This document shows, one piece after another, positions 13,375 to 24,929 of a DNA stretch of 64,000 nt. The notes beneath the pieces were generated by a model. The model was not told the origin of the DNA and did not search any database. It saw nothing but the letters and a program-made list of their open reading frames with translations. Both the position numbers and the translations under genes were made by a program. The number at the start of each line of letters is the position of its first letter. Position 1 is the first letter of the stretch. Source of the stretch: Owenia fusiformis (taxonomy: Eukaryota; Annelida; Polychaeta; Sabellida; Oweniidae); assembly GCA_903813345.2 (NCBI GenBank), contig CAIIXF020000007.1:29873564-29937563 (forward strand), given 5' to 3'.

Positions 13375-13754
13375 AGGTGGCTCGTTCGGGTCAAATAGCA
13401 TGGCGGGTATAGTAGAAAGTTCCCTTTTCTGTTTTAGTGGTTCAAATTTCATACAACCCTGTATCCAATAGTTATGTTAATTAAAATATGTCCAATAAAA
13501 GAAAATGTTATCTGTCCAATACAAGAAAATATATTTAACTTTTTGTGAATTTGTAACATGGGGTCTATGGGGAATCGACCCGTACAAGAAGTCACATTTT
13601 CAAAAAATCAAATTTTCAAAGTTGATAAACAATTTTCGAAACCATATATTTCTAGATGAACCTTTACATAGATACCTTTTCAAATGTGACATCACTTTGA
13701 CTGAATTTTGAATATTTATAATGACGTAAATCAAGATTATTTCAGCTCGCACCT
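13375..13754 (+). mobile_element. MITE-like dispersed repeat, copy 1
   Basis: A roughly 380-bp unit is also present in opposite orientation at 47134-47530. Shared landmarks include ATGGCGGGT near one end, CATGGGGTCTATGGGGAAT in the middle and GACGTAAATCAAGATTATTTC near the other end. In both copies the ends carry a short inverted repeat around GGTGCGAGC / GATGCGAGTAG. The frame at 13505-13711 lies inside it and is not a gene. The superfamily is unknown. Confidence 0.65.
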
Positions 13755-14072
13755 AGTCTATTGATCTAGCATTATAGGTGTTCTTGAACAGGAGATTTTA
13801 GCCAAACCGAGGACGTTCTGAAAATGTTAGTTACATGTACCTCTATTATGTTTCTTAGACAGACTAGTTAACTTATAATTTGTTGGTTTCCTAATGCATT
13901 GCAGTCCCTGATTTTGAAAACACGATTTGCTTGGTTGATTTTACAGAGGACCAATATTATTAGTCTGCCTATAAAGTTTACCCTAGTTCCTTATTCGTTG
14001 TTTATGAATTGAGACTCTCTGGGTATAGAGGTCCATGGACTATGATGGGCTTCCAAGAGTTATAGCAACCTT

Positions 14073-14351
14073 CAGGGGCGTAGCCAGCTTTCAGTCAGGG
14101 GGGGTGCGATCGCCGAAAATTTTTCAGTTTTCGGTCAGGGGGGGGTGCGATTTTGCCATAAGCAACACAAAAAATTAAGATTTCTTTTGAATTTTACAAA
14201 AATTGATGCAACTTCCTTCAAAATTGAGCTAGAAGCTTCAAATAAAAAGCATTTTAAAGCTCTTTTCTACCTCTATCCAATGGTCATATTTTCAAAGGTT
14301 ATGGGGGGGGGTGCGATCGCACCCATCGCACCCCCCCTGGCTACGCCCATG
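14073..14351. mobile_element. MITE with GGGCGTAGCCAG termini
   Basis: The left end reads CAGGGGCGTAGCCAG and the right end CTGGCTACGCCCATG, an almost exact inverted repeat. Both sides are flanked by the six bases AACCTT (14067-14072 and 14352-14357), which fits a target-site duplication. Internal GGGGGGGTGCGATCGC words recur in both orientations. It lacks coding capacity; the termini resemble hAT-type non-autonomous elements, but the class is an inference. Confidence 0.75.
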
Positions 14352-15512
14352 AACCTTAATAAATATCACTCCTTCAAAAGAGACATGTTACTATGTTCCA
14401 AAAGTAATTTGAACACTCTTTTGTTTTTGTTGCAAAAGATCCGGTTTTATAAACATAATACAACCCTGGGAAGAATAAAGTCGGTTAGTAGATCTCCGTG
14501 TATCTCCAATTCTAGTAAATGTATATTTCTTAGCGCCATCTTTACAAATATCGATTCTGAATTTCATTTGGATATTATACCATTGTACAATGTACATTGG
14601 CAAACAGTGGGTTTTATAATTGTTTGAAGAATAAATATGGTTGTTTCCTGCAAATTGAACTGAAACGTAAATGTTTCATTGCTGTACGAAACATACATAT
14701 TCGTTTGCCTAGTAAACTAGATATAAACCCTAAGTACGGACGGTAGACCTAAAGTTGAGATATTGGACAGATTTTTAAACAAATCAGAAAAGCACATGTG
14801 GCTTATTTACGTACATTAGGATGGGAGATACGCATTCATCATCTAGGTAAGTTGTTTTTGCTAGGTTAAGCTCAAAACATTTGCTCCTTGTAAATCTCAT
14901 GTTGTAAATATACACAATATAGATCAAACCAAACTGTCAAATTCTAAAAAAATACGGGTATCTTTTCCTACTTGAAGTTGACCTTTTTACGAGTTTTGCA
15001 TTCTGTTAAAGCAAACAATTCATCAGTAAATATTAGTTTACTTTATATTGATATTTAAACGCTTAGCAAAGGCACTGAAGCTATTAAAAGAAGGCAACTC
15101 AGATTACATTTGTACCCATTCAAAAATAAAACTGATTGTCGATTTTGTTTTCAAAGTTTTAATTCTTTTAAATAACGAGGATTCTCAAAGATCAACGCAC
15201 TGGTAATGCCATAATTTCTAAATTATTATTTTTTGATTAAAAAAGTTATCTGTACGGTTTATACTATTAATCGTGAAATTTCATTCAAAATTCACCTTCG
15301 TCACCATATATTCACACTTGTGTAAATACGTTTTGCAAACTATATAAACGATATTTTAACGTTAAAATAATTCAGAGTATGTCGTAATGTCGTTTCTTTT
15401 GATAAATATGATTTACCTTCGAAAATGCTTGTTCTTTATTTTATTACAGAGCTGACACCAGTGAAATAAACAAATGACACAGGGATATAGACATTAAGCA
15501 GTACCATACGGG

Positions 15513-17441
15513 ATGGCAGACGACGACGCCATTAATGTGTCGGAGTTAGCTGCAAAGCTCCACGTTGCTATTAAAGACAACGCGGAGTCAATGTTCAATT
15601 TAATACTTGAGCGTTTCAAAGAACATGCAATCGAGATCTGTCTTGAGAATATACGCCCAGTTGGTACCAGCCTCCACGTTGCTGCAGCTACGGGCCGGTT
15701 AGGCATGTTGAAAACACTTCTTGAGGTGACGAACAATCAATTTGGAATAAGCTCGGAGTGCGATTTTATGAATGGACACCCAAGGTTGAATGTAAAAACG
15801 GACGATATAGAGCTCTCTATGGCACCATTACACTTAGCAACATTTGGAGGACATTTTTCTTGCATTGAGCTTCTGTTAAACCTGGGAGCCAATGTGAACC
15901 AACAAGACTCATGGCTTCGAACATCTTTACACATTGCTGCTTCCCAGGGACTGGACGACATACTGGGATACCTAGTGCGCAAGGGAGGTGAACTGAACGT
16001 ACAGGATCTTGACGGACGCTGTCCATTGTACATGGCAGGATTGAGCGCACGATCTGCCACTATTCAGACTCTGCTGGGTTTAGGAGCAGACCCCAACACA
16101 GCAAATTATGACGGCGAAACTACATTGCACTTGGCGGCGAAATTCGGTCTCAAGAAAACTGCTGAAAACCTTATTGCAAATGGAGCGATTGTGAACGCTA
16201 AGACACTGACAGGAGAGACACCGTTGATGAGTGGATTGAAATCAGAATGGAATAAGAAATCCCAAGATAAGGTGATTCAATTTTCTAGATTTTTGATTCT
16301 CCGTGAAGCTGATGTGAATGAGCCGGATCTGACTGGAATGTATCCCATACATATTTCAGTGGAGCGAGGATATGAAGAGCTTAGTGAAGCTTTCATGAGA
16401 ATGGATCTCAAAATGAATGTCCAAAACGATGAGGGACAAACAGCACTGCACATTGCACTGCAGAAGGGATATATGTCAATGGCAAGAAAAATTATGAATA
16501 GAAAGGGGACTCTTTTAAACATTGAAGATCACAAGGGGAGGACTTGTCTACATATAGCCGCAACAAAGGGGAATACCGAAATTATACGGATGCTAGTAAA
16601 ACGAAGTGTGAGGGTGGAAATGCTGAACGAAAATGGACAAAATGCTCTCCACATGGCGGTTAAAGGTGGTCATTTGGGTTCTGTGGAGGAACTTTGCGTT
16701 GCACAGACTGGTCTTAATGTGCTTGACTCCGACGGAAGGGCCCCGCTCCACATAGCTCTAATCCACAAAGAGGAAGCCATTGCAAAGATGTTAATCGAAC
16801 GGGGAGTCGATGTTAATATAGCATCTGCTCCAAATAGTTCAACCCCTTTGCATATCGCTGCTTCAAAAGGACTGCAAAAGTCTTTGTCTTGTTTGATATC
16901 TCACGATGCCGTTGTGAATAGAAAAGACAAACGAGGTAGTGTGCCATTACACCGAGCATGCATGTTTGGTCAGAAGGACATCGTGAAAATTTTGCTGGAA
17001 AACTCCTCTAACGTCGATGTTAGGATGGGAAGGGCGTGTATTTCTCCTCTTATGATAGCCATAGAAAAAGAGAACATAAATATCATAAAAATGCTTTTAG
17101 ATAAAGGTGCGAATGTAAACCTCCAGAGTCGATACGAATATCCTCTACACAAAGCAACTAAGGTTGAAAATGCCACTATTGTGCGACTTCTGTTGTCCCA
17201 CGAATCCAAAGTAAACTCACGCGGGTGTTTTAAACAAACGGCTCTACATTGTTGTGCTGGGACTGGGGAACTGGAGATCGCAGATATCCTAATGGATGAG
17301 GGGGCCGACCTATTGGCTGTAGATTCTGAAGAACGTACTCCCCTTGATATTGCAAAGCTTGTCAAAGATAATGACGATATGATTTACTTACTTGACGCTC
17401 GTATGAGACTTAAAGCAAAGTTTGAAGCAATGGCGATGTGA
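15513..17441 (+). CDS. Ankyrin-repeat protein, 642 residues, single coding exon
   Basis: An uninterrupted frame encodes about 50 N-terminal residues followed by roughly 16 consecutive ankyrin repeats that run nearly to the C-terminus. Typical repeat starts such as TPLHIAASKG, TCLHIAATKG and TTLHLAAKFG recur every 33-40 residues, with the usual LLxxGAxVN turns. There is no catalytic, death, kinase, SOCS or membrane segment, so it is probably a cytosolic protein-binding scaffold with unknown partner. The start is the first ATG after an in-frame TAA upstream. A good acceptor (TTATTTTATTACAG, ending 15449) precedes it, so an untranslated 5' exon probably lies upstream. No close named orthologue is recognised. 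Confidence 0.9.
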   Translation: MADDDAINVSELAAKLHVAIKDNAESMFNLILERFKEHAIEICLENIRPVGTSLHVAAATGRLGMLKTLLEVTNNQFGISSECDFMNGHPRLNVKTDDIELSMAPLHLATFGGHFSCIELLLNLGANVNQQDSWLRTSLHIAASQGLDDILGYLVRKGGELNVQDLDGRCPLYMAGLSARSATIQTLLGLGADPNTANYDGETTLHLAAKFGLKKTAENLIANGAIVNAKTLTGETPLMSGLKSEWNKKSQDKVIQFSRFLILREADVNEPDLTGMYPIHISVERGYEELSEAFMRMDLKMNVQNDEGQTALHIALQKGYMSMARKIMNRKGTLLNIEDHKGRTCLHIAATKGNTEIIRMLVKRSVRVEMLNENGQNALHMAVKGGHLGSVEELCVAQTGLNVLDSDGRAPLHIALIHKEEAIAKMLIERGVDVNIASAPNSSTPLHIAASKGLQKSLSCLISHDAVVNRKDKRGSVPLHRACMFGQKDIVKILLENSSNVDVRMGRACISPLMIAIEKENINIIKMLLDKGANVNLQSRYEYPLHKATKVENATIVRLLLSHESKVNSRGCFKQTALHCCAGTGELEIADILMDEGADLLAVDSEERTPLDIAKLVKDNDDMIYLLDARMRLKAKFEAMAM

Positions 17442-17489
17442 CCGATAACCACTTTATTATTGGTTTCAAAATATACAATGTGAACATAG

Positions 17490-17495
17490 AATAAA
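17490..17495 (+). terminator. Polyadenylation signal of the ankyrin gene
   Basis: AATAAA lies 48 bases after the stop codon of the ankyrin gene, the expected position for 3' end formation on the + strand. Confidence 0.7.
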
Positions 17496-17513
17496 AATAT
17501 TTTGCATTCATAG

Positions 17514-17519
17514 TTTATT
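17514..17519 (-). terminator. Polyadenylation signal of KLHL10
   Basis: TTTATT on + reads AATAAA on -, about 75 bases downstream of the KLHL10 stop codon. It lies beyond the opposing ankyrin-gene signal, so the two mature transcripts probably overlap at their 3' ends. Confidence 0.7.
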
Positions 17520-17593
17520 CATAATCATCTGATTGACAGAATTGATGTCAACAATTACTACTGTTCATAATGTAGTTTCTGATTGTTTCTAAA

Positions 17594-20500
17594 TTATGTT
17601 GTAACGCCCTGGTCCTGATCTGCATCTTGAGTGGATGTCGTAGTTGCAGCTGTCTTTCTCTTCTTGGTGTCATTCTCGTTCCTCGTGGAGTGAATATAGT
17701 CCCTGACGTTTGGTAGTCCGGATACGACACACGCACTCAGCGCACTGCGGTAAATATTCATGTCAGTAGCATCATACCTGGAAAACCAAATCGATGGGTG
17801 TATTTAGATAGGAATAATATACAATCCTCTCCAAAAGCTTGAAATCCTGGACTTCGTATAGGCGTAATACTGTAATATATTATCTAATCAATGGGCTGCT
17901 GACCTCATTGAAGATGCGGAAGTCTGCTGAAAATTAGGTCCGATAGCCATGTCAAGTCTATTAAGAGTTTTATATAAAAAGAATAGGTGTATATTTTCAA
18001 TTGTGTAAAATCATAGGCAGATGGGTTTTATGACAATGAGTTCTGAACCTGTTTACTTTTTCTGTTCGGCTGACATTCAAAGAAATATTCTAGTTATAGA
18101 AATATAGATGGCAGGTTAACAGTGTTACAAAATCTATTAGGGTAACCCCGAGTAAAGCGAAAGTTAGCAATGTGGAACACCATATATATAGGTTTACGTC
18201 CTACCTAAATACGCGGAAAAACATGTTTTATTTTTGAACGTTCGTTGTCAGTCTTTTATATTTAGATTATAAACGATTTTTTAACTAAAAATAAACATAC
18301 TTAATATTCTAAAAGAAAAATAAATTGTTTCGAATTTGCGTCCTGTCATGTCCACTTTAACTATTATCCAATCCAAAACTAAGACATACCATTCGTCCTG
18401 GTTAACATCGTAGCACTCAACGTTGAATATGGTTGTTACCCCATTGAAGCCACCTATGGCAAACACTAGATCGTCAATCACCTTAGAAAAATGTTAAATA
18501 CATTACACATAGCTAGGCAAGTTGTGTCCGATTCCAGCCAATCAGAACAGAGTATTCACATAACGAACAGTGTGTGAAATATCAATAACACATGCAAGGT
18601 CACTAATCAACCAGTTGTCATGGTGATGAATGAACTTTTTACATTTGATTTGGTGACTTGCCAACTTGACCCGTGCAAAATATTCATTAAAAATGTGTTA
18701 TTTTAGTGATTTCGTTCCTTTTGGATGATATGAGAAAAATTGCAATGTGTGAAAAGAATTTAAGCCCTGGACTCAGTGCATTGTAGCTGATTCATTCCAC
18801 TCAGGCGTTTTTCCTAAACTTTGCCTTCCAGCTGCGCGGCCATGCAAATGTTTGGAAACAACACCTTCATGGTATGATTCAGCAAACAATGCACTGAGTC
18901 CAGGGCTTAAATCCTCTAGTAATAGTGAGCACTTAATATTGAATCTAATTATTTTTTCTTCTGTTTTCTTTCATTGTTATCATGGATAAAACCATTCACA
19001 ATACCACCTCCCACTGAAATGTATATTACTTAAAAACGTACTTCAACTGCAAAATTACTCCGAGGATTATACATCTCACAAATTGAAGACCATTGGTTAG
19101 ACTGCGGAGAAAACTTTTCGCCTGTATTCATGCGGGTTATACCGTTGAACCCACCAAGAGCGACGACAGCACCACTATGTGCGACTATCCCGACCCCACT
19201 ACGCCTGTTCCTCATAGGCGGGATCAGAGTCCATTGATTTGTTTCTGGGTCGTAGCACTCAGCAGAACTCATGCATTCTTGGCCGTTAAATCCTCCACAT
19301 ATATACACTTTACCTTAAAAACAAAGCACTAATCTAAGCTGTGTCGTACTTGGAATCCCAGGTAAAGCAAATGTAAATAGGGAGGATAATTTAGGTAAAA
19401 TACAAAAAGTGAATAGCATCTAAATTGTTCATTTGAAATAACATATTTGGTTCAAAACAGAGTTGTTCATAATGTGCGAACTATTACCTTCTAATGTAGT
19501 TGCACTTGCATCACTGCGCTGTTGGTTCATGGGAGCAATGAGACTCCATTGATTTGTAATTGGATTGTAACGTTCCGCTGTATTTTGACGCACGTGCCCA
19601 TCAAAACCACCCATGGCATAAATATAATTGTCCAACACGGTTACACTAACGTAGCACCTGGAATTGTACGTAAAAAAGATTCACAATTAAGATTTGAGTG
19701 ATTGAATAGTGGATCATGGGCTTTCAACTAAAAATATGATGTCTCCGTTTCAGCATGGTCACTTCCGGTAGACGGATTTGCTGAGAATTTTTGTTTTCTT
19801 GAATTTGTCACCTTTATTCATTAAACATAACTTAGTAGCTGGTCAGTATGTAATGCGTAGGTTCCGGCCTTAAAATATGACTACATCTCAGAAATAGATA
19901 ATGCAATCTCTTATTAAGACTTAACTAGTACGCACCGCTTTGCATTCATTGGGGCTACCTCTTTCCAAAGTTTCTCAGATGGACTGAAGCATCGGACACT
20001 GTTGAAGTAATCCATACCATCAAAACCTCCTATGATATAGATGTCTTGGTTGATAGTGGCGCACCCATGGTACGCCCGTGGACCTAAATTAAATCAAAAG
20101 TTCACGTTCACTTGCAATAAATGGTAATTTCACATCCTTAATCCTATATTTGACACGCCTATCAAAAGAGCATATGCGATATGCGTTACAATATGCGACA
20201 TAAGATTGAGTGATTCTTATATTACTGTACAGGCTAAATTAGTAGAAAATAAAACACAGGCGTCGTGACAAGTTCTTTTTAATTTTAGTACTAATCTTTG
20301 GGTCTTTTGCAAATACAAATAGGCTAACTTAAACCGGTACAAATTAGTTCTTTTAAGTATAACTTCTTACCTAACTGGCAAATGGAAAATTAAAACAAAG
20401 AAAGCAGATTTTGTGATTGTAACTAAATGATAAATATTTTAGTTCTTCAACAGAGTATACAGGTATAATAGTGGAATTAGTGGAAAAGTTTGGTAAATGC

Positions 20501-23500
20501 TCTGGCTTAGAAATTAACAAAGACAAAACTGAAATAATGTGGATCGGAAGAGATAAAGGAAACAAACAAGACATAAATGGAATTAAATCAAAAACCAGTG
20601 TAAAAGCTTTGGGAATAACATTTACTTATGATATAGATGATAGAACAAAATTGAATATTGAAAAGAAAATTGATGAAATGAAAAATAAAATAAAATTATG
20701 GAATATGAGAAACTTAACACTAATAGGTAGAATTCAAATTATTAAATCTTTAGGTATTTCTCAGCTAACATATGTTAGTTCAGTTATGCATATACCACCC
20801 CAAATTTTACAAGAAATAAACAAAATTATTTTCGAATTTGTGTGGAAAAAGAAACCACCAAAAGTAAAAAGAAAATCACTTATTGCTGAAATTGAACAAG
20901 GGGGGTTAAAAATGAAAGATTATGATATTATGGATCAATCACTAAAATGCACATGGATAAAACGATTGTTAGAGAAAGGGCAGTCAGCATGGAAAGAAAT
21001 TCCAAGTTTATTCATTGAACCACATGGTGGAATTGGTCTTCTCTCTCAGTGTAATTATGACATAAAGTATTTTGAAAACTATAAAGCAATTCCCAAATTT
21101 TACTTAGCAATGCTTAGAACATGGGCTGAAGTAACCCATCATGATGTCAATAATTGGAATGATGTTAAAGATGAAGTTATATGGAATAATAAAAACATCT
21201 TAGTCAATAATAAAATGGTGTACTATAAAACATGGCATCAAGCAGGTATTGCAACAATTTATGACATCCTAGACAGAGATAATAACTATTTATCCCTGAC
21301 AGAACTTGAACGAAAATTCAACATTCCTATAGACTTTTTAAAGTATGCCAGCATACTCAGTGCTATTCCCAAAAAATGGAAAACTCTTAAAAATAGCACA
21401 TTGAAAAACAACCCTTCAAAGAAAAATGTTCCTAACCCTAGTCAATTGTCGTGTAAAGCTATTTACAACAAAATCCTTGAAAAAGAAATCGAGAAACCCA
21501 CATCACTAAAAAAGTGGATACAAAATAACAATGTAAATGAAAATGACATGAAATACTATTATACACTTGCAAAAAAGGTTACATATGAAACTAAAATGTG
21601 GAGCTTTCAGTACAAAATACTTACGAATACACTAGCGTGCAACCGTAAATTAAAAATGATGAACATTTCACAGACAGACAAATGTCCATGGTGTGATGAT
21701 ACTCATACCATGGAGCACTTGCTGGTGAAGTGTAGAATAACAAAAGATATATGGAAGCAATTTATTGAATGGTGGAAACTAAAACTAAATAAAGAATTAA
21801 ATCTAACTGAAAATGATATTTTATTAGGTATTATCGGGAATAGAGAAAAAGGGGCAGAACTAAATCTGTGCATACTAATTATGAAATATGTCATATACAA
21901 ATCTTTTTTAGAAAATGAATTACCGTACTTTTTCAAATTTACCAATTATCTGAGAATATATTTGAACAGTGTTAAGCTGCTTGATCAAAAGGGTGTAGAC
22001 ATACATGCTTTATATAGACTTTTATGAATAAACAAATAAATTCTTATTTTACAAATTTGTGTCATAGTCAATGTATGAATAGTGGGTGAATGAATGCATG
22101 CACGAACGTAATGAATGGGTGTGAATGGAGTCAGTAAAAAAAAAAAAAAAAAATACAGGTATAATAACCTTGATCTAGAGTTTCACAAGTGATCCACCGG
22201 TCTGCCCTAGTGTCATATGTTTCAATGACATTTGTTGGACTTCCTCCACTCCAACCCCCGACTGCGAAAAGTATCTCATGTGGAACTCTCGGTCTGGCAA
22301 GGGGATTGTTCAGATCAACCTAGATAATAGTAATATGATTTTAGTTTTAGTTTTGATAACCAAAATCAAAATTATAACGTACTGTGGAATAACTATTAGT
22401 GAATGATTTGTCAGAAAGAGGTCACATAAAAACAAATTGATTTTGCCAAAAATGAAAGTGATAATTTTCACAATGGACCACACCCCACGACAACAGCAGT
22501 TCGCGTAAATTAGAGAAATTTCTTTATCTTCTTTCTGAAAAGGAGTTGCCCTACATGCCCTAGATGAATTAAGGCAGTTATCCATCAATTTTTAAATCTC
22601 TATTGCAATGTTGCCAACGTAAATTGACTTGAGAATTTTTAAGAAGGAGGCAGGGAGTGTGATGCTTTCGTACTAATTGATGACGATTTTAAAACGATAT
22701 TAGATATTTTAATGCACGTTCACACTGCAGTTGTATATACACTGCACGCAAGCACACATAGTACGAAATATGTCTGTATTGTAAAAGAAGAAGAAGAAGA
22801 GAAAACTTCAATTTCAATGTTATATTTAAATACTTCCCATTACATCTATCAGATCTATCTGAACAAGGCACGGAGGGCAAAACTAAAAGCACGCCTTTTT
22901 CTGCCATCTTGAAATTCATGTTTACATGATTTAAAAGTGTTAATGCTATGAAGACAGTCAATCAGTCAAAAGTGAAATACACAACCATCTGCTATGACAA
23001 TGTGAACAATTGCTTTATTGCTCAAGTTAGAGTGATATAAGTAGGCTATATTATGGAACTTTTAGATCATCCTTCACAGAATTCAATATGAGTATGAGAG
23101 GCCATTGTCCAGCTGTGTTTTCTTTTCGATATATCTTACTTCTATGTTGCTAACCTGTGTGACGGAGATAATGATGCTGACGGTAGTGAAGGTGGTCAAG
23201 ATGATGATGATGATGATAAAGGAGATGATACAATCAATGATAGTGGATAATTACCTCCTTGTCGTCATCCATATCAAGGTCATATAAGAATTTCAATGTC
23301 TCAATGATCAGCGGTTTACAGTCTTCATTATCTTTAACATATTCTTGCACTTTCACCTTTTCTACAAAAAATTGAGTAGTGAGAAGTCCAAGACGAATGC
23401 ATCTGAGCAGTCTTTCTATTTGGAGTTTTCGTGTATCAACGGCATGCTCTATCCATCGTAGCACTGTTTCGAAAACCAATTCTTCATTTTTGACATTTAA

Positions 23501-24064
23501 TTCATCGGATGATAAGATTTCACAAATTTCATTTATTCCTAGCATCAACAGTTCTGTGCTTTTTACTGCAACTTCATTAAAATTCTTCATCAGGTAATTA
23601 TGAGCTGTTTTTTCAAGACCAGTGCAAAAATAAGTACGGGCAAAAGCTCTTATTCCTACACAATTGAGGCAATTAACTTGATTTGATAGAAAATCACAAC
23701 ATGCTTTGACAAGTCCCAAAACGTGAAATTGATCGGCAGCTGGTAAAAGAAGCTCAACGTTTTTAGCGTTTATAGGAACGTCCCTTGTGTACGCATATTG
23801 TATGATACTGCCCATCATTTCAGAAGAAATTCCAGGAATGCGTATTTCACGCTGATCTGTTTCATGCATACCATTTGTGAAAAGAGCCCTAAAATACGGG
23901 CTGCAGGCGGACATGATTGCTCTATGGACGGGGAATTTCCCTCCGTCCACCTTGAGAACGGCATCACAAAGTTGCCCTGATTTTCGAAGATCGTTTAAAA
24001 CGTCACATGCTTGCTTACTAATAGTTCGTGCAATATTATTTTCAGATGTGTCCATTGGTTCCAT
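17594..24064 (-). CDS. KLHL10: Kelch-like protein 10 (BTB-BACK-Kelch), seven exons
   Basis: Coding exons, in transcript order: 24064-23255, 22319-22169, 20083-19936, 19657-19488, 19313-19042, 18481-18390, 17777-17594. All junctions are GT-AG and all phases agree, giving 608 residues, the length I recall for mammalian KLHL10. Exon 1 holds the BTB domain (LCDAVLKVDGGKFPVHRAI, about residues 30-135) and BACK domain. Exons 2-7 encode six Kelch blades (GGWSGGSPTN, IIGGFDGMDYFNSV, AMGGFDGHVRQNTAERY, ICGGFNGQE, GGFNGVTTIFNVECYD). The C-terminal DMNIYRSALSACVV block is KLHL10-typical. In mammals KLHL10 is a CUL3 ubiquitin-ligase adaptor needed in spermatids; a germline role here is inferred. Intron 2 carries a LINE insertion next to the exon 2 donor. 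Confidence 0.95.
18764..18906. mobile_element. 143-bp MITE flanked by TTAA
   Basis: Termini GCCCTGGACTCAGTGCATTGT-like on the left and its exact reverse complement on the right flank a short core. Both sides are bordered by TTAA (18760-18763 and 18907-18910), the target of piggyBac-type transposases. It sits in KLHL10 intron 5 and has no coding capacity. Confidence 0.8.
20458..20470 (+). repeat. Target-site duplication, left copy
   Basis: TACAGGTATAATA, 13 bases, identical to 22154-22166 on the other side of the LINE insertion. The perfect match indicates recent retrotransposition. Confidence 0.93.
20471..22027 (+). CDS. C-terminal part of LINE ORF2-like protein
   Basis: An uninterrupted 518-codon frame opens at the truncation point without its own start codon. 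It begins in the block KFGKCSGLEINKDKTEIMW that follows the catalytic FADD in L1/Tx1-type reverse transcriptases, continues through an INxxIFEFVWKKKPPK segment and a CPWC...HLLVKC cysteine/histidine motif, and ends at a TGA 130 bases before the poly(A). The catalytic residues are missing, so it cannot be an active polymerase. The lack of frameshifts agrees with a young insertion. Confidence 0.85.
   Translation: MELVEKFGKCSGLEINKDKTEIMWIGRDKGNKQDINGIKSKTSVKALGITFTYDIDDRTKLNIEKKIDEMKNKIKLWNMRNLTLIGRIQIIKSLGISQLTYVSSVMHIPPQILQEINKIIFEFVWKKKPPKVKRKSLIAEIEQGGLKMKDYDIMDQSLKCTWIKRLLEKGQSAWKEIPSLFIEPHGGIGLLSQCNYDIKYFENYKAIPKFYLAMLRTWAEVTHHDVNNWNDVKDEVIWNNKNILVNNKMVYYKTWHQAGIATIYDILDRDNNYLSLTELERKFNIPIDFLKYASILSAIPKKWKTLKNSTLKNNPSKKNVPNPSQLSCKAIYNKILEKEIEKPTSLKKWIQNNNVNENDMKYYYTLAKKVTYETKMWSFQYKILTNTLACNRKLKMMNISQTDKCPWCDDTHTMEHLLVKCRITKDIWKQFIEWWKLKLNKELNLTENDILLGIIGNREKGAELNLCILIMKYVIYKSFLENELPYFFKFTNYLRIYLNSVKLLDQKGVDIHALYRLL
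20471..22153 (+). mobile_element. Young 5'-truncated LINE (L1/Tx1-like) in KLHL10 intron 2
   Basis: A 1.68-kb insertion bounded by perfect 13-bp target-site duplications and ending in 18 A residues (22136-22153). It is antisense to KLHL10. The 5' truncation falls just after the reverse-transcriptase FADD box, so only the late palm, thumb and C-terminal parts remain. The right end lies 15 bases from the KLHL10 exon 2 donor. Confidence 0.93.
22154..22166 (+). repeat. Target-site duplication, right copy
   Basis: TACAGGTATAATA, identical to 20458-20470. On the - strand this copy forms positions +3 to +15 of the KLHL10 intron 2 donor region. Confidence 0.93.
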
Positions 24065-24407
24065 TTTATTTTACCATATCCATTTGAAAAATGAATGAAA
24101 AGTAAAAATCTTGCAATTCCATTTTCTGAGTGACTATGGTTACATATATCAGATCATGTGACTTCCTGTCTTGTGACCATTTGTATGACATGGATACTTA
24201 TACTTATGACGTCATATTTGCTAACATTATTTGGCGTGATGTTTCCTAAGCAATTATCCAAACAATAAAACACGAACTCAATTTATTTTAATAAAAAACA
24301 TTACAAACAATTTAGTGCAAACAACGTCAACAGAATCAATGGAACATTACTAGATTCAATAAATAACATAATCACTAGAACTGTTACTGTTTCTTGAATA
24401 TGTATGT

Positions 24408-24800
24408 ATAGGGTGTCTCAAAATGTACCCAAAAGTGTATCAACAGCATAGACAAACCAATCTATATTTTCAGACATTTTTTGCATGATCTTGTAGATAA
24501 AAGATGAAAACTTTTTCCCTAATACACAGTTTTTAATTCAGTTTTGCCTTTTTGATACATTACCCCGTTACTTTTTACATAACACAATATAATTATTGTA
24601 ACCTCATATTTCGATGATAGTCTGCATCCGTATTACTAATACATCGTTCATCACATTTGATATTTCTGGTGGAATGTTTTGATTTCTGTTCGGATGCTGG
24701 TCTAAGTGGTTCTAGATCTCTTAGCTTGGGTTTAGCATAAAAATGGTCCTTCAAATAGCCTCAGAGAAAAAAGTATGGCCCGTCAAACATGGTGAGGGAG
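24408..24800 (-). mobile_element. Decayed mariner-like fragment
   Basis: The low end starts with TATAGGGTGTCTCAAAATG, typical of a mariner inverted-repeat terminus after a TA. Read on the - strand, 24745-24790 gives FFL-stop-GYLKDHF, which matches the FFLWGYLKD block near the third catalytic residue of mariner transposases with the Trp mutated to a stop codon. The copy is clearly dead. Confidence 0.6.
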
Positions 24801-24929
24801 GCCCTCACAATGTCTTATAGCCCCCTTATACAGAGAGGTCAAAAACTGCATTTGGTTGGGATTCTAGTGTAGCCTTTGTTGTGTGAATCAAGGCTAGCCT
24901 GCCTAACTCTGGAAGTTTACTCCTGAATC

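Larger units (their letters stand above)
6342..15449. other. Long intergenic interval
   Basis: No convincing conserved protein. It holds a short tandem repeat (about 6930-7040), a palindrome-rich element (about 10640-11345), two small MITE-like elements (13375-13754 and 14073-14351) and scattered short open frames of AT-rich composition without family resemblance. A small 56-codon frame at 8912-9082 with a TATA-like sequence upstream is discussed under findings. Confidence 0.6.

Noticed and set aside
14145-14627. 160-codon frame on +
   Set aside because: Half of it is the 14073-14351 MITE and the rest shows no conserved pattern.
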